From: Solwaraspora sp. WMMD1047 | GTDB taxonomy: Bacteria; Actinomycetota; Actinomycetes; Mycobacteriales; Micromonosporaceae | NCBI RefSeq assembly: GCF_029626155.1 | Contig: NZ_JARUBL010000001.1 | Coordinates: 5,064,501-5,128,500 of the forward strand | Length of the DNA stretch: 64,000 nt | Reading direction: 5' to 3' | Part shown: piece after piece, positions 18,378 to 27,633 of the stretch | Layout of the letters: each line of letters opens with the position of its first letter | How positions within the stretch are numbered: position 1 is the first letter of the stretch | Notes under the pieces: model-generated | Seen by the model: the letters and a program-made list of their open reading frames with translations, nothing else | What the model was told of the DNA's origin: nothing | Database searches by the model: none | Translations under genes and position numbers: made by a program

Positions 18378-20011
18378 CGGCGCACCACCAGATCGCCGTA
18401 CCGGGCGGCCAGCGCGGCGGCCAGCTCCACCCGGTCGTCGAACGGCTCGACCCGCCCGGCGATCTCCTGGCCGCGCTCGTGTCCCTTGCCGAGCAGCGCG
18501 ATGACGTCACCGGGCCGGGCCAACCGGACCGCCTCGTCGATCGCCGCCCGCCGACCGGGCACCTCCACCACCGCCGCTCCCGGACCGGTCCACTCGCGGC
18601 CGTCGCCCCCAGCCGGCCCGGCACCGTCGGCACCAATCCCGGCCAGCCCGGCGCCGTCCGCGCCCACCCCGGCCTGCTCGGCGCCGGCGCGCACCTCGGC
18701 GCGGATCACCGCCGGGTCCTCCGTACGCGGATTGTCGTCGGTGATCAGCACGAGATCGGCGCCTCGGGCCGCGGCCGCGCCCATCACCGGGCGCTTGCCC
18801 CGGTCCCGGTCGCCGCCGGCGCCGAGGACGCAGATCACCCGGCCCGCGCCGGTGGTCAGCTCGCGCAGGGCGGCGAGCGCCGCCACGATCGCGTCCGGCT
18901 TGTGCGCGTAGTCGACCACGCCCCGCACCGGGCCGGGCGCCTCGATCAGCTCCAACCGGCCGGGCACGCCCGGGCAGGCGGCCACGCCGGCGGCCGCGGT
19001 CTGCGGGTCGACGCCCGCGGCGACCAGCGCGGCGATCGCCAGCAGCGCGTTGGCGATGTTGTGCCGGCCGGGCAGCGCGACGCCGGTGCGCGCCACCGCC
19101 CCGGCCGGGCCGAGGGCGGTGAACCGCTGGGCGTACCCGTCGCCGGTGATGTCGGCGGCCCGCCAGGTGGCGGCCGGGTCACCGGCCGCCGAGTAGGTGA
19201 CGGTGCCGGGCTTGACCAGCGGACCCAGCGCCGGGTCGTCGACGTTGAGCACCTCGGCGGCGGCCCGGCCGTCGAAGAGCTGCGCCTTGGCCGCGAAGTA
19301 CTCGGCGGCGTCGGCGTGGAAGTCCAGGTGGTCCTGGCCGAAGTTGGTGTAGCCGGCGACCGCGAACCGGACGCCGCCGACCCGGCCCATCGCGAGCGCG
19401 TGGCTGGACACCTCCATCACCACCGCCGTGACCCCGCGCTCCCGGGCGGCGGCGAGCATGGCGTGCAGGTCGGTCGCCTCGGGCGTGGTCCGGACGCTGT
19501 CCAGCGCCAGGTCGCCCAGCCGGGTCTCCACGGTGCCGATCAGCCCGGTGCGGTGTCCGGCGGCGCGCAGCCCGGACTCGATCAGGTACGCGGTGGAGGT
19601 CTTGCCGGCGGTGCCGGTCACCCCGATCACCGTCAGGTCCCGGGTGGGTTCGCCGTAGACGGCGGCGGCCACCGCGCCGAGTACGGCCCGCGGGTCGGCC
19701 ACCACCAGGGCCGGCAGGCCGGCCTCGGCGGCCCGGTCGGCGCCGGCCGGGTCGGTAAGCACCGCCACCGCGCCCGCCGCGACGACGGCCGGCAGGAAGT
19801 CGGCGCCGTGCCGGCGGGCTCCGGGCAGGGCGGCGTAGAGATCACCGGGCCGCACCGCGTCGCTGGCGTGGGTCACTCCGGTGACGGCCACGGCCGCCGC
19901 CTCCGGTGACACCGGCGTCAGGGCGGCTGCCGGCGTACCGGCTTCGATCCGCTCGGCGAGCTCGCCGAGCCGGATCGGGCTTATGGTGCGGGGACGGGGA
20001 TTGCCGGGCAC
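18374..20011 (-). CDS. murE: UDP-MurNAc-L-Ala-D-Glu--meso-DAP ligase MurE
   Basis: MurE adds the third stem residue. The ATP loop GVTGTAGKTSTAYL and the motif DDNPRTEDP, whose DNPR text is the known meso-diaminopimelate signature, predict meso-DAP as substrate. An Ala/Gly repeat (GADGAGLAGIGADGAG) is inserted shortly after the DNPR motif. I prefer the GTG at 20011 (VPGNPRPRTISP), which has TAGGG nine bases upstream; a GTG at 20050 would add 13 residues. The stop overlaps murF. Confidence 0.95.
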   Translation of the reverse strand: MPGNPRPRTISPIRLGELAERIEAGTPAAALTPVSPEAAAVAVTGVTHASDAVRPGDLYAALPGARRHGADFLPAVVAAGAVAVLTDPAGADRAAEAGLPALVVADPRAVLGAVAAAVYGEPTRDLTVIGVTGTAGKTSTAYLIESGLRAAGHRTGLIGTVETRLGDLALDSVRTTPEATDLHAMLAAARERGVTAVVMEVSSHALAMGRVGGVRFAVAGYTNFGQDHLDFHADAAEYFAAKAQLFDGRAAAEVLNVDDPALGPLVKPGTVTYSAAGDPAATWRAADITGDGYAQRFTALGPAGAVARTGVALPGRHNIANALLAIAALVAAGVDPQTAAAGVAACPGVPGRLELIEAPGPVRGVVDYAHKPDAIVAALAALRELTTGAGRVICVLGAGGDRDRGKRPVMGAAAARGADLVLITDDNPRTEDPAVIRAEVRAGAEQAGVGADGAGLAGIGADGAGPAGGDGREWTGPGAAVVEVPGRRAAIDEAVRLARPGDVIALLGKGHERGQEIAGRVEPFDDRVELAAALAARYGDLVVRR

Positions 20012-20122
20012 GGCGCTAGACCCTACCCGGTCGTCGGATGGGGAGCGCACAGCCGCCCCGGTGGTTCGCCCGCACCTCCCGATGATGTCCCGTCCGGCCG
20101 CCGGACGTGGTCGGACCGGCCA

Positions 20123-22591
20123 TTACCCGGGGAAGACGGTGATGTCGGGCGGTCGGGAACCGGTGGGCGGCACCCGGAAGTGGCGCAGCGTGAAGGCCAT
20201 CATGTCGCGGAACGCGGGCGCGGCCACCGTGCCACCGCCGCCGCCGGGGGTGTGCACGAAGACGGCGATGACGTACCGGGGCTGGTCGGCCGGCGCCATC
20301 CCGATGAACGAGGCGACCTCGTCGTTGGTGTAGCGGCCGTCGACGATCCGGCGGCCGGTGCCGGTCTTGCCGGCGACCCGGTAGCCGGCGATGGCGGCGT
20401 TGGTGCCGGTGCCGTCGGGGAGCGCCACCACCGCCTCCATCAGCTCGCGCAGCGCGGCGGCGTTCTCGGCGCTGATCACCTGTCGGGTCTGCGGGTCCGG
20501 CGCCGGGGTCCGGGTCCCGTCGGGGGCGACGGTCTCCCGGACCAGGTGCGGTTGCACCCAGACCCCGTCGTTGGCGATCGCCGCGTAGACGGCCGCCATC
20601 TGCAGGGGTGTCACGTCGACGCTGTGCCCGATCGGCACCGACCCGTGCGACGAGCCGCTCCAGTCGGCCGGGTCGAGCACCCGGCCGGCCGCCTCGCCGG
20701 GCACCCCGGCGCCGGTGGCCGCGCCGAGCCCGAACTTGACCTGGTAGTCGTGGACGCGCTGCGGGCCGAGCACGTCGGCGATCCGGATCGTGCCGACGTT
20801 CGAGGAGTAGCCGAGCATGCCGGCCAGGGTGGCGGTCCGCCCGTTGAGCGGGTGGGTGTCGGAGAAGACGGTGTCGCCCTTGCGGATGGTGGACGGGACA
20901 CGGAACGCGCTGTCCGGCTTGATCACGCCCTCCTCCAGCCCGGCGCCGAAAATGATCGGCTTGTGCACCGAGCCGGGGTCGACGACGAAGCTGGTCGCGG
21001 CGTCCTGGCGGTCGGCGGGGTCGCTCTTGCGCCAGTCGGCGGCGTTGTAGGTGGGGTGGCTGGCCTGGGCGAGGATCTCGCCGTTCAGATCGAGTACGAC
21101 GGCGGCGCCGGTGGTGCCGTTCACCTCCTGCATCGTCCGGCTGAGCACCCGCTGCACCTCGTACTGCAGGTCGCGGTCGATGGTCAGGCCGAGCGAGCTG
21201 CCCGGCTGGGCCTCGGTGAGCCGGCTGTAGCCGCCCGGGATCGGGGTGATCCCGTCGCCGCGGTTGAACTCGTACACGTGCCGGCCGTTGACGCCGCGCA
21301 GCAGTTCGTCGTACCGCGCCTCCAGCCCTTCCAGGCCGGTCCTGTCCTCGCCGATGAAGCCGAGCAGGTTGGCCGCCAGGTCACCGCCGGGGACCTCACG
21401 CCGCTCGTCGGGCTTGACGCCGATGCCGGCCAGGTTGAGGGCCATCACCCGGTCGGCGGTCTCGATGTCGACCTGCCGGGCCAGATACTCGAACATCGAC
21501 AGCCGGCCGTCCGGGTGCACCCGGGGGCGCATCCGCTCGACCAGCTCGGAGCGGGGGATGCCGAGCAGCGGGGAGAGCGCCGCGGCGGTGCCGGCCAGGT
21601 CCTGGATCTTCACCGGGTCGGCGTACACGTAGCGGGCCTCGACGCTGTGTGCCAGGGCGACGCCGGCCCGGTCGTAGATCGCACCGCGCGGGGCCGGCAG
21701 CTCGACGGTTCTGGTCCGGTCGGCGACCCCGCCGCCGGCGTAGGCGGGCGCGTCCACGACCTGCAGGGCGACGAGCCGGATGCCGATCACGGCGAAGAGG
21801 GCGAGGACCAGCAGGCTGCCGATCCGCAGCCGGCGGGTCGGTTCGGCCAGCCGGGGCGGCCCGAACCGCTTCTTGCGGACCGGCCGCCGGACGACCGGGC
21901 GGGCGGCCCGGCCGCTGCCGCCGCGCCGGAGTCCGCCGGTGCTCTGGCCGGTGGTCGGCCGGCGGCGCGGTGGTGGGGAGCCGGTCCGGGCGCCGCCGCG
22001 TACCGGCTGGGTCGGCACCCGCCCGGCGCGGACGGCACCCGTGGAGCGGGCAGATCCAGTGCTGGTGCGGGTTTCGCTGTTGGTGCGGGGCCCGCCCGTG
22101 GTGGCGCGGGCCGTGCCGGAGGTGGCGCCGGACCGTTGGGAGCCCGCGCCCGCGCGGCGGCCCCCGCCGCCGGAGCCCGGGTCCGTCCGGTCGTCGCGGC
22201 GCCCGCCGCGGGTGCTGGCGGAGCGCCCGCCCTCCAGGACCTGCAACGCGGGCCGGAACGGGTCGGCCGAGCGGCCACCGCGTGGGGCACGCCGCAACTC
22301 CGGCGTGTCCCGCACGGTCCGCCCGCGCGGCGTGTAGGCCCGGGCGTCGGAGATGCCGTCCAGCCCGCCGCGCCCGCTGCCCGCCCCGGACCTCGACCCG
22401 TCCGCCCCGGACCTCGACCCGCCGGATCCGGGCTTACCGCCGCCGGTGGTTCCGCCGCCGGACTTCCCGACACCGGACTTTCCGCCGCCGGGCGCGCCCG
22501 AGGCGGACCCGCCGGTCCCGGAGCCGGCCCGCGACGATCCGCGCCGGGACGCCTGAGCGTCCCGGCGCGGGTCGTCCGACCGCGATGGCAC
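20123..22591 (-). CDS. ftsI: Septal transpeptidase FtsI (class B penicillin-binding protein)
   Basis: FtsI cross-links septal peptidoglycan together with FtsW. After one transmembrane segment (about 255-275) come the dimerisation domain and a transpeptidase domain with all three active-site motifs: SVHK near 540, SSN near 599 and KTG near 742. The unusual part is the first 250 residues, a Gly/Ser/Arg/Thr/Pro-rich cytoplasmic extension with repeats such as GGGKSGVGKSGGG. At 822 residues it is about 200 longer than typical family members. The start is a GTG; the gene begins three bases after the ftsL stop. Confidence 0.95.
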   Translation of the reverse strand: MPSRSDDPRRDAQASRRGSSRAGSGTGGSASGAPGGGKSGVGKSGGGTTGGGKPGSGGSRSGADGSRSGAGSGRGGLDGISDARAYTPRGRTVRDTPELRRAPRGGRSADPFRPALQVLEGGRSASTRGGRRDDRTDPGSGGGGRRAGAGSQRSGATSGTARATTGGPRTNSETRTSTGSARSTGAVRAGRVPTQPVRGGARTGSPPPRRRPTTGQSTGGLRRGGSGRAARPVVRRPVRKKRFGPPRLAEPTRRLRIGSLLVLALFAVIGIRLVALQVVDAPAYAGGGVADRTRTVELPAPRGAIYDRAGVALAHSVEARYVYADPVKIQDLAGTAAALSPLLGIPRSELVERMRPRVHPDGRLSMFEYLARQVDIETADRVMALNLAGIGVKPDERREVPGGDLAANLLGFIGEDRTGLEGLEARYDELLRGVNGRHVYEFNRGDGITPIPGGYSRLTEAQPGSSLGLTIDRDLQYEVQRVLSRTMQEVNGTTGAAVVLDLNGEILAQASHPTYNAADWRKSDPADRQDAATSFVVDPGSVHKPIIFGAGLEEGVIKPDSAFRVPSTIRKGDTVFSDTHPLNGRTATLAGMLGYSSNVGTIRIADVLGPQRVHDYQVKFGLGAATGAGVPGEAAGRVLDPADWSGSSHGSVPIGHSVDVTPLQMAAVYAAIANDGVWVQPHLVRETVAPDGTRTPAPDPQTRQVISAENAAALRELMEAVVALPDGTGTNAAIAGYRVAGKTGTGRRIVDGRYTNDEVASFIGMAPADQPRYVIAVFVHTPGGGGGTVAAPAFRDMMAFTLRHFRVPPTGSRPPDITVFPG

Positions 22592-22594
22592 GGG

Positions 22595-23278
22595 CTATCC
22601 CCCCGCGCCCTGCGGGCTGGTTCGGGCCGGCTCGCCCCCGGCCGGCCGGGGCACGCCGATCACCTGACCGTCGGGCAGCCGGATGAAGGCCGGGTTCTCC
22701 GACTCCACCAGGCCGAGCTTGCGGGCCTGCGCGGCGAGGTTGCCCGGCGCCTCCGCCTCGATGATCTTCTTCTCCAGCTGCTGCTCCTGCACGTCGAGCG
22801 TGGCCTGCTGCTCACGCAGCTTGCCGAGCCGGAACGAGTTCTCATTGATCTTGGTGTTGACCACCAGGATGCCGAGTACCCCGCCGACCACGAGGACCAG
22901 GATCAAGGCCACGAACGGCGCGCCCGGCACCGAGACCGGCGGCGGCGGCGCGACCCGCAGCCGGGGCGGCGTCACCCGCTCCGGTCGAGCCCGGCTGGCG
23001 GGCTCGACCGCCGGTGCCGGCTCCGCCGAGCTGTCCCAGACCCGCAGCGGCCGGTCCGGGGCGACCCGCTCCCGGGGTCGCAGTGCCGCGCTGCCGTCGG
23101 TCGGGTACTCGCGCGCCCCCCGCGCTCGGGCAGCCGCCGATCCGCTCCCCCGGGCGGTCACCGGTCCGGTCCGGGTGGTCCGCTCCGCCGCGCTCCGGCC
23201 CCCCGAACGCGGTGTACGCTGCCCACCGTCGCGCTCCACGCCGGTCTGCTCCCGGCGGTCGCGCTTGTCAAATTGCAT
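22595..23278 (-). CDS. ftsL: FtsL-like septum formation protein
   Basis: This 227-residue bitopic protein has a long basic N-terminus, one hydrophobic segment near 118-140 ([20 protein letters not shown]) and a short coiled coil after it ([19 protein letters not shown]), ending in a Pro/Gly tail. Size, topology and position between rsmH and ftsI match actinobacterial FtsL, the FtsQ/FtsB partner. FtsL is poorly conserved in sequence, so the call rests largely on topology and context. Its start lies inside the last codons of rsmH (11-base overlap). Confidence 0.82.
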   Translation of the reverse strand: MQFDKRDRREQTGVERDGGQRTPRSGGRSAAERTTRTGPVTARGSGSAAARARGAREYPTDGSAALRPRERVAPDRPLRVWDSSAEPAPAVEPASRARPERVTPPRLRVAPPPPVSVPGAPFVALILVLVVGGVLGILVVNTKINENSFRLGKLREQQATLDVQEQQLEKKIIEAEAPGNLAAQARKLGLVESENPAFIRLPDGQVIGVPRPAGGEPARTSPQGAGG

Positions 23279-24443
23279 AGGTTCCCTCCCCCTCTACCGC
23301 TCTACCGCCCCGGTCCCCCGACCGGCGCGGTGCCTCCGTTTGCTCCGCAGCGGAGCGCTCCTCCGCAGTCGCGCCGCGGCCGGTGCCAGCCGGCCGGAGC
23401 GCGCTCGGTGTGCTCAGCGCCCTGACCCGGCGTCGGGACCGTTCGCGGTCGGTCCCGGCGCTGGTCGTGGCGCCTGGTTGGTCTGCTTCGATCCGTTCGG
23501 CCGCCCGCAGCCGCGCCGATGCGGCCCGCGGGTTGGCCTCGACCTCCGCCTGACCGGGCAGCTCGGCGCCGCGGCTGAGCAGCCGCAGCGTCGGGCCGGT
23601 CCCGGGCAGTTCCACCGGCAGGTCGACCGGGCCCGTACTTCGGGCCCGGGCGGCGAACGCCTGCTTGGTGATCCGGTCCTCCAGCGAGTGGTAGGAGAGG
23701 ACCACCAGGCGGCCGCCCACCGACAGCGCGTCCAGGGCGGCCGGCAGCGCCGACTCCAGCGCGGCCAGCTCCTGATTTACCTCGATCCGTAAAGCCTGAA
23801 ACGTTCTTTTTGCCGGATGTCCGCCGGTTCGTCGGGCCGGCGCCGGGATCGCGTCCCGGACCAGCTCGGCCAGCCGGGCCGACGAGGTGATCGGCGCACG
23901 TTCCCGCTCCCGCACGATCGCGCTGGCGATCCGACCGGCGAACCGCTCCTCGCCGTAGACTCGCAGGATCCGGGCGAGATCGCCGTGCGGATAGCCGTTG
24001 ACCACCGCGCCGGCCGTGACTCCGGCCGACTGGTCCATCCGCATGTCCAGTGGCGCGTCCTGCGCGTAGGCGAACCCGCGGTCGGGCGCGTCCAACTGCA
24101 GCGACGAGACGCCGAGGTCGAACAGGATCGCGTCCACCCGGGGCCGGTCCAACCGGTCCAGCACCGCCGGCAACTCGTCGTAGACGGCGTGCACCAGGTG
24201 GATCCGGTCGGCGTACCGGTCCAGCCGGGCGCGGGCGTGCCGGAGCGCCTCGGTGTCCCGGTCCAGTCCGATCAGGACGGCGTCCGGATGCGCGGTGAGA
24301 ACGGCCTCGGCGTGCCCGGCCAGGCCGAGCGTCGCGTCGACGTAGGTCGGCGGGTCGCCCGCCCCGCGGCCGAGCGCGGGAGCGAGCAGCTCGAGACAAC
24401 GCTCAAGCAGCGCCGGTACGTGCGTACCGCGTAGCTCCCCCAT
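23268..24443 (-). CDS. rsmH: 16S rRNA m4C1402 methyltransferase RsmH (MraW)
   Basis: RsmH methylates N4 of C1402 in 16S rRNA using S-adenosylmethionine. I start it at the ATG at 24443 ([18 protein letters not shown]), which places the conserved HVPxLLE text at the N-terminus; in-frame codons up to 24641 have no support. SAM-binding text [14 protein letters not shown] and the motifs [13 protein letters not shown] and [14 protein letters not shown] are clear. [12 protein letters not shown] and [16 protein letters not shown] follow. A basic Pro/Arg tail of about 70 residues extends the C-terminus beyond the usual length. Confidence 0.95.
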   Translation of the reverse strand: MGELRGTHVPALLERCLELLAPALGRGAGDPPTYVDATLGLAGHAEAVLTAHPDAVLIGLDRDTEALRHARARLDRYADRIHLVHAVYDELPAVLDRLDRPRVDAILFDLGVSSLQLDAPDRGFAYAQDAPLDMRMDQSAGVTAGAVVNGYPHGDLARILRVYGEERFAGRIASAIVRERERAPITSSARLAELVRDAIPAPARRTGGHPAKRTFQALRIEVNQELAALESALPAALDALSVGGRLVVLSYHSLEDRITKQAFAARARSTGPVDLPVELPGTGPTLRLLSRGAELPGQAEVEANPRAASARLRAAERIEADQPGATTSAGTDRERSRRRVRALSTPSALRPAGTGRGATAEERSAAEQTEAPRRSGDRGGRAVEGEGTYAI

Positions 24444-24644
24444 GTCGACCCCCAGTGAACCGCTGTCTTGTTCTGTCCGAGCTTCGTAGTTGCCGTGCCG
24501 TCCGTCATACCGCCAGATCCCCATCCGCTCTGGTCCGTCGGCCGGTCCGAAGACCGGCCGGGGATCGCGCGCCTGGCATCGGGGAAGAGACGCCAGGAAC
24601 TCGAGCGGGTGGAGATCTCGCAGTACGTCGGGCGTTGGCACGCC

Positions 24645-25076
24645 CTACAGTCCGCCCGGCAGCACCCCCTCCTCGATGTCAGCGAAGCCGTCTTCGCTGT
24701 CGGCGAGGTAGGTCTCCCAGGACTGCCGGTCCCAGATCTCCACTCGACTGCTGGCGCCGATCACCACCAGCTCGCGATCGAGGGCGGCGTACTCCCGCAG
24801 GTGACCGGGGATGGTCACCCTGCCCTGCTTGTCGGGCACCTCGTCGTGGGCGCTGGCGAAGAACACCCGGCTGTACGCCCGGGCGGCCTTGTGCGTCATC
24901 GGCTGCTCGCGCAGCTGCTCCGCGATCCGCTGGAATTCCGGCATCGGGAATACGTAGAGGCAGCGCTCCTGCCCTTTGGTGATCACGACACCTCCCGCCA
25001 GCCCGTCGCGGAACTTGGCCGGAAGGATCAGCCGGCCCTTGTCGTCGAGGCGTGGAGTGTGCGTGCCGAGAAACAT
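24645..25076 (-). CDS. mraZ: Transcriptional regulator MraZ
   Basis: MraZ is a ring-forming DNA-binding protein that controls the dcw operon from its first gene. The 143-residue protein shows two SpoVT-AbrB-like halves, each with the DxKGR-type core: [17 protein letters not shown] near 10 and [17 protein letters not shown] near 82. It is the first gene of the minus-strand cluster, with its predicted operator about 110 bases upstream, so autoregulation is likely. Confidence 0.97.
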   Translation of the reverse strand: MFLGTHTPRLDDKGRLILPAKFRDGLAGGVVITKGQERCLYVFPMPEFQRIAEQLREQPMTHKAARAYSRVFFASAHDEVPDKQGRVTIPGHLREYAALDRELVVIGASSRVEIWDRQSWETYLADSEDGFADIEEGVLPGGL

Positions 25077-25186
25077 CGGCCCTACCCCCCTCGCCCCAGC
25101 AACGGCGTTCGCGGCGCCGCTGTCCCCCGGGCCGGCAGAGCCAACTGACCCCGCCCCGGCGGAGCCCTCCCGGCTCCACCAATGCG

Positions 25187-25212
25187 CCCCACTCTACTCC
25201 ACTTCCCTCCAC
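25187..25212 (-). promoter_or_regulatory. MraZ-box array upstream of mraZ
   Basis: On the minus strand, GTGGAG (25207-25212), GTGGAG (25197-25202) and GTGGGG (25187-25192) occur at an exact 10-base period. This matches the known MraZ operator, direct GTGG-type hexamers with four-base spacers. A fourth GTGGAG at 25174-25179 is out of phase by three bases. The array lies 110-135 bases before the mraZ start. Confidence 0.85.
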
Positions 25213-25564
25213 CCGCAACCAGAATCGCGGAGAAATCGGACCCGCGCCGGCGACAAAACCGCACGTCAGAAGGGGTGGTGCGGAGTGGAGGGCGGCGGCC
25301 GGCCCCGAACCCGGTCCGCTTTCCGACAGCCACCTGGCAACCGCATGCGGTGAATTCCGACCGCGCGGCGGAGTGCGAAATCGGACTCCCGGTGCGCTTT
25401 CCGGCGGCGCGGCCGACCCGGACGGCCGCGCCGGGGGCGCCGACGGTGGCCCGGGGAGGAAAGTGGAGACGCGCCGCCGCGATCGATCCCGGTGCCGCCG
25501 GCCGGCGGCCTACCGCCCAGGGGCGGATGCTTGCGGGCCTCCGTTCGGCACCCGCCCGGTCCGG

Positions 25565-25570
25565 TAACCT
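25565..25570 (+). promoter_or_regulatory. Candidate -10 of a leaderless murT transcript
   Basis: TAACCT stands seven bases before the GTG at 25578, the spacing expected when transcription begins at the start codon itself. No Shine-Dalgarno precedes the GTG, which fits a leaderless mRNA. The -35 is weak. Confidence 0.45.
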
Positions 25571-25577
25571 CGCTCGC

Positions 25578-26840
25578 GTGACGGACGCCAGAATGCCCCT
25601 ACGGGCCAAGGTCGCCAGCTCGGTGTCCCGGACCGCCGCGGCGCTGTCCCGGGCGGCCGGCCGCGGCGACGGATCGGTGATCGGCGGCTGGCTCGGCCTC
25701 AAGATCGACCCGGAGCTGCTCGCCCACCTCGCGGCCGGCCGGGCCATCGCCCTGGTCTCCGGCACCAACGGCAAGACCACCACCACCCGGCTGACCGCCG
25801 CCGCCGTCGGGGTCCTCGGGCCGGTCGCCACCAACTCCTTCGGCGCCAACATGCCGACCGGGCACACCTCGGCGCTGGCCAAGGCCGGCAGCACCCCGTA
25901 CGCCGTGCTGGAGGTCGACGAGCACTACCTGGCCCAGGTCCTGGAGGCCACCGAGCCGCACGTGGTGGCGCTGCTGAACCTCTCCCGCGACCAGCTCGAC
26001 CGGGCCAAGGAGGTCGCGATGATGGCCCAGATGTGGCGTTCGGCGCTGGTCCGGCACCCCGAGGTGCGGGTGGTCGCCAACGCCGACGACCCGATGGTGG
26101 TCTGGGCCGTCACGCCACCCGCGGCCCGCGCCGAGGGGCTGGCCGAGCAGTCCGTCACCTGGTTCAGCGCCGGCCAGCGCTGGCACGACGACTCCTGGGT
26201 CTGCCCCGAGTGCGGCTCCCCGATCGAACGGGCCGAGGAGCAGTGGTGGTGTGGCGGCTGCCCGCTGCGCCGCCCGATGCCGCAGTGGACGGTTGAGGAC
26301 GACGGGGTGACCGACCCGACCGGCGCCTGGCACAAGGTGGTGCTGCAACTGCCGGGCCGGGTCAACCTGGGCAACGCGGCGACCGCCCTCGCCGTCGCCG
26401 CCGAATTCGGGGTACGCCCGCACGACGCCGTCTCCCGGCTGGCCGGGGTCGCCTCGGTCGCCGGCCGGTACGCCCAGGTCGAGCGGCAGGGACGCAACAT
26501 CCGGCTGCTGCTGGCCAAGAACCCGGCCAGCTGGCTGGAGGCGTTCGACATGGCCGACGAGGCGCCCACCCTGCTGTCGATAAACGCCCGGGACCCCGAC
26601 GGCCTGGACACCTCCTGGCTCTTCGACGTCGACTTCGCCCCGCTGCGCGGCCGGCAGGTGCTGATCACCGGCGACCGGGCCTACGACCTCGCCGTCCGGC
26701 TGGAGGTGAACGAGGTGCCGTTCCAGCACGTCCGCACGTTCGGCGCGGCGGTCAGCGCGGTGCCACCGGGTCGGCTCGAAGTGATCGCGAACTACACCGC
26801 GTTCCAGGACATCCGAGCGGAGTTGGACCGTGTCAACTGA
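25578..26840 (+). CDS. murT: Lipid II isoglutaminyl synthase, Mur-ligase-like subunit MurT
   Basis: MurT with GatD amidates the D-glutamate of the lipid II stem to D-isoglutamine. The 420-residue protein has the Mur ATP loop GTNGKTTTTRL at 62-72, NLSRDQLDR near 133, a four-Cys ribbon (CPEC near 208-211, CGGC near 224-227) typical of MurT, and the C-terminal DUF1727 domain. I start it at the GTG at 25578, seven bases after a -10; an ATG five codons later is the alternative. The 3' end overlaps gatD by 11 bases, so the two subunits should be made together. Confidence 0.93.
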   Translation: MTDARMPLRAKVASSVSRTAAALSRAAGRGDGSVIGGWLGLKIDPELLAHLAAGRAIALVSGTNGKTTTTRLTAAAVGVLGPVATNSFGANMPTGHTSALAKAGSTPYAVLEVDEHYLAQVLEATEPHVVALLNLSRDQLDRAKEVAMMAQMWRSALVRHPEVRVVANADDPMVVWAVTPPAARAEGLAEQSVTWFSAGQRWHDDSWVCPECGSPIERAEEQWWCGGCPLRRPMPQWTVEDDGVTDPTGAWHKVVLQLPGRVNLGNAATALAVAAEFGVRPHDAVSRLAGVASVAGRYAQVERQGRNIRLLLAKNPASWLEAFDMADEAPTLLSINARDPDGLDTSWLFDVDFAPLRGRQVLITGDRAYDLAVRLEVNEVPFQHVRTFGAAVSAVPPGRLEVIANYTAFQDIRAELDRVN

Positions 26841-27633
26841 GCACAACTACTTCGCGCCCACCGAGTACGGGTCCAACCGGCCCGCCCCGGACCCGTACCC
26901 GGTGGCGGCCGTCGGCGGCGAGAGCACGCTGCGGATCGTCTGGGTCTACCCGGACCTGCTCTCCACCTACGGCGACCGGGGCAACCTGCTGATCCTCGCC
27001 CGGCGGGCCCAGCTGCGCGGGATGCCGGTCGAGACGATCGAGGTCCGCTCCGACCAACCGCTGCCCACCGCCGCCGACATCTACCTGATCGGGGGCGGCG
27101 AGGACGGTCCGCAGGCGCTCGGCGCGCAGCGCCTGATCGCCGACGGCGGGTTGCGCCGCGCCGCCGAACAGGGCTCGGTGGTCTTCGCGGTCTGCGCCGG
27201 CTACCAGCTGCTCGGTGGCTCGTTCTTCGCCAAGGGCACCCGGTGCGCCGGTCTCGACCTGCTCGACCTGCACTCCGACCGGGGTCCGTCGCGGGCGGTC
27301 GGCGAGCTCGCCGGCGAGATGGACTTCCGGCTGGGGCTGCCGCCGCTGAGCGGGTTCGAGAACCACGGCGGGCGCACCCACCTCGGCCCGGGGGTCACCG
27401 CGCTGGCCCGGGTGACCACCGGGATCGGCAACGACGGCGAGACCGAGGGGGCCTGGCACGGCAAGCTGCTCGGCACCTACTCGCACGGGCCGGCGCTGGC
27501 CCGCAACCCGGCCCTGGCCGACCTGCTGCTGCGCTGGGCCACCGGGGTCAGCCAGCTCGCCCCGCTGGACGAGACCTGGACGGACCGGCTGCGTACCGAA
27601 CGGATGGCCGCCGTGGTAGCCGCCCGGCAATGA
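26830..27633 (+). CDS. gatD: Lipid II isoglutaminyl synthase, glutamine amidotransferase subunit GatD
   Basis: GatD releases ammonia from glutamine for MurT. The 267-residue class I amidotransferase-like protein has the nucleophile C122 in FAVCAGYQLLGG, GGGEDGPQ near 88, and the conserved His in GTYSHGPALARNP near 218. An N-terminal extension of about 30 residues precedes the domain. The start is the GTG at 26830 inside the murT 3' end; its stop overlaps the next gene (ATGA). Confidence 0.93.
   Translation: MSTEHNYFAPTEYGSNRPAPDPYPVAAVGGESTLRIVWVYPDLLSTYGDRGNLLILARRAQLRGMPVETIEVRSDQPLPTAADIYLIGGGEDGPQALGAQRLIADGGLRRAAEQGSVVFAVCAGYQLLGGSFFAKGTRCAGLDLLDLHSDRGPSRAVGELAGEMDFRLGLPPLSGFENHGGRTHLGPGVTALARVTTGIGNDGETEGAWHGKLLGTYSHGPALARNPALADLLLRWATGVSQLAPLDETWTDRLRTERMAAVVAARQ

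Larger units (their letters stand above)
25077..25577. other. Intergenic region between divergent mraZ and murT
   Basis: These 501 bases hold the MraZ boxes near the mraZ end and the murT -10 at the other end. Between about 25,213 and 25,560 I see no convincing gene; short frames there lack a Shine-Dalgarno and family features. TTGTCG at about 25,250 on the minus strand could be a -35 for mraZ, but no good -10 stands at the right distance. Confidence 0.6.

Noticed and set aside
20180-23425. Very long plus-strand frame (over 1000 codons) opposite ftsI-ftsL
   Set aside because: Composition is Arg/Gly/Gln/His/Pro-rich with no domains, and it is antisense to genes with clear motifs. Long antisense frames are expected at this GC content.
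24444-24641. Longer rsmH start
   Set aside because: RsmH proteins begin close to HVPxLLE; the upstream codons show no family similarity.
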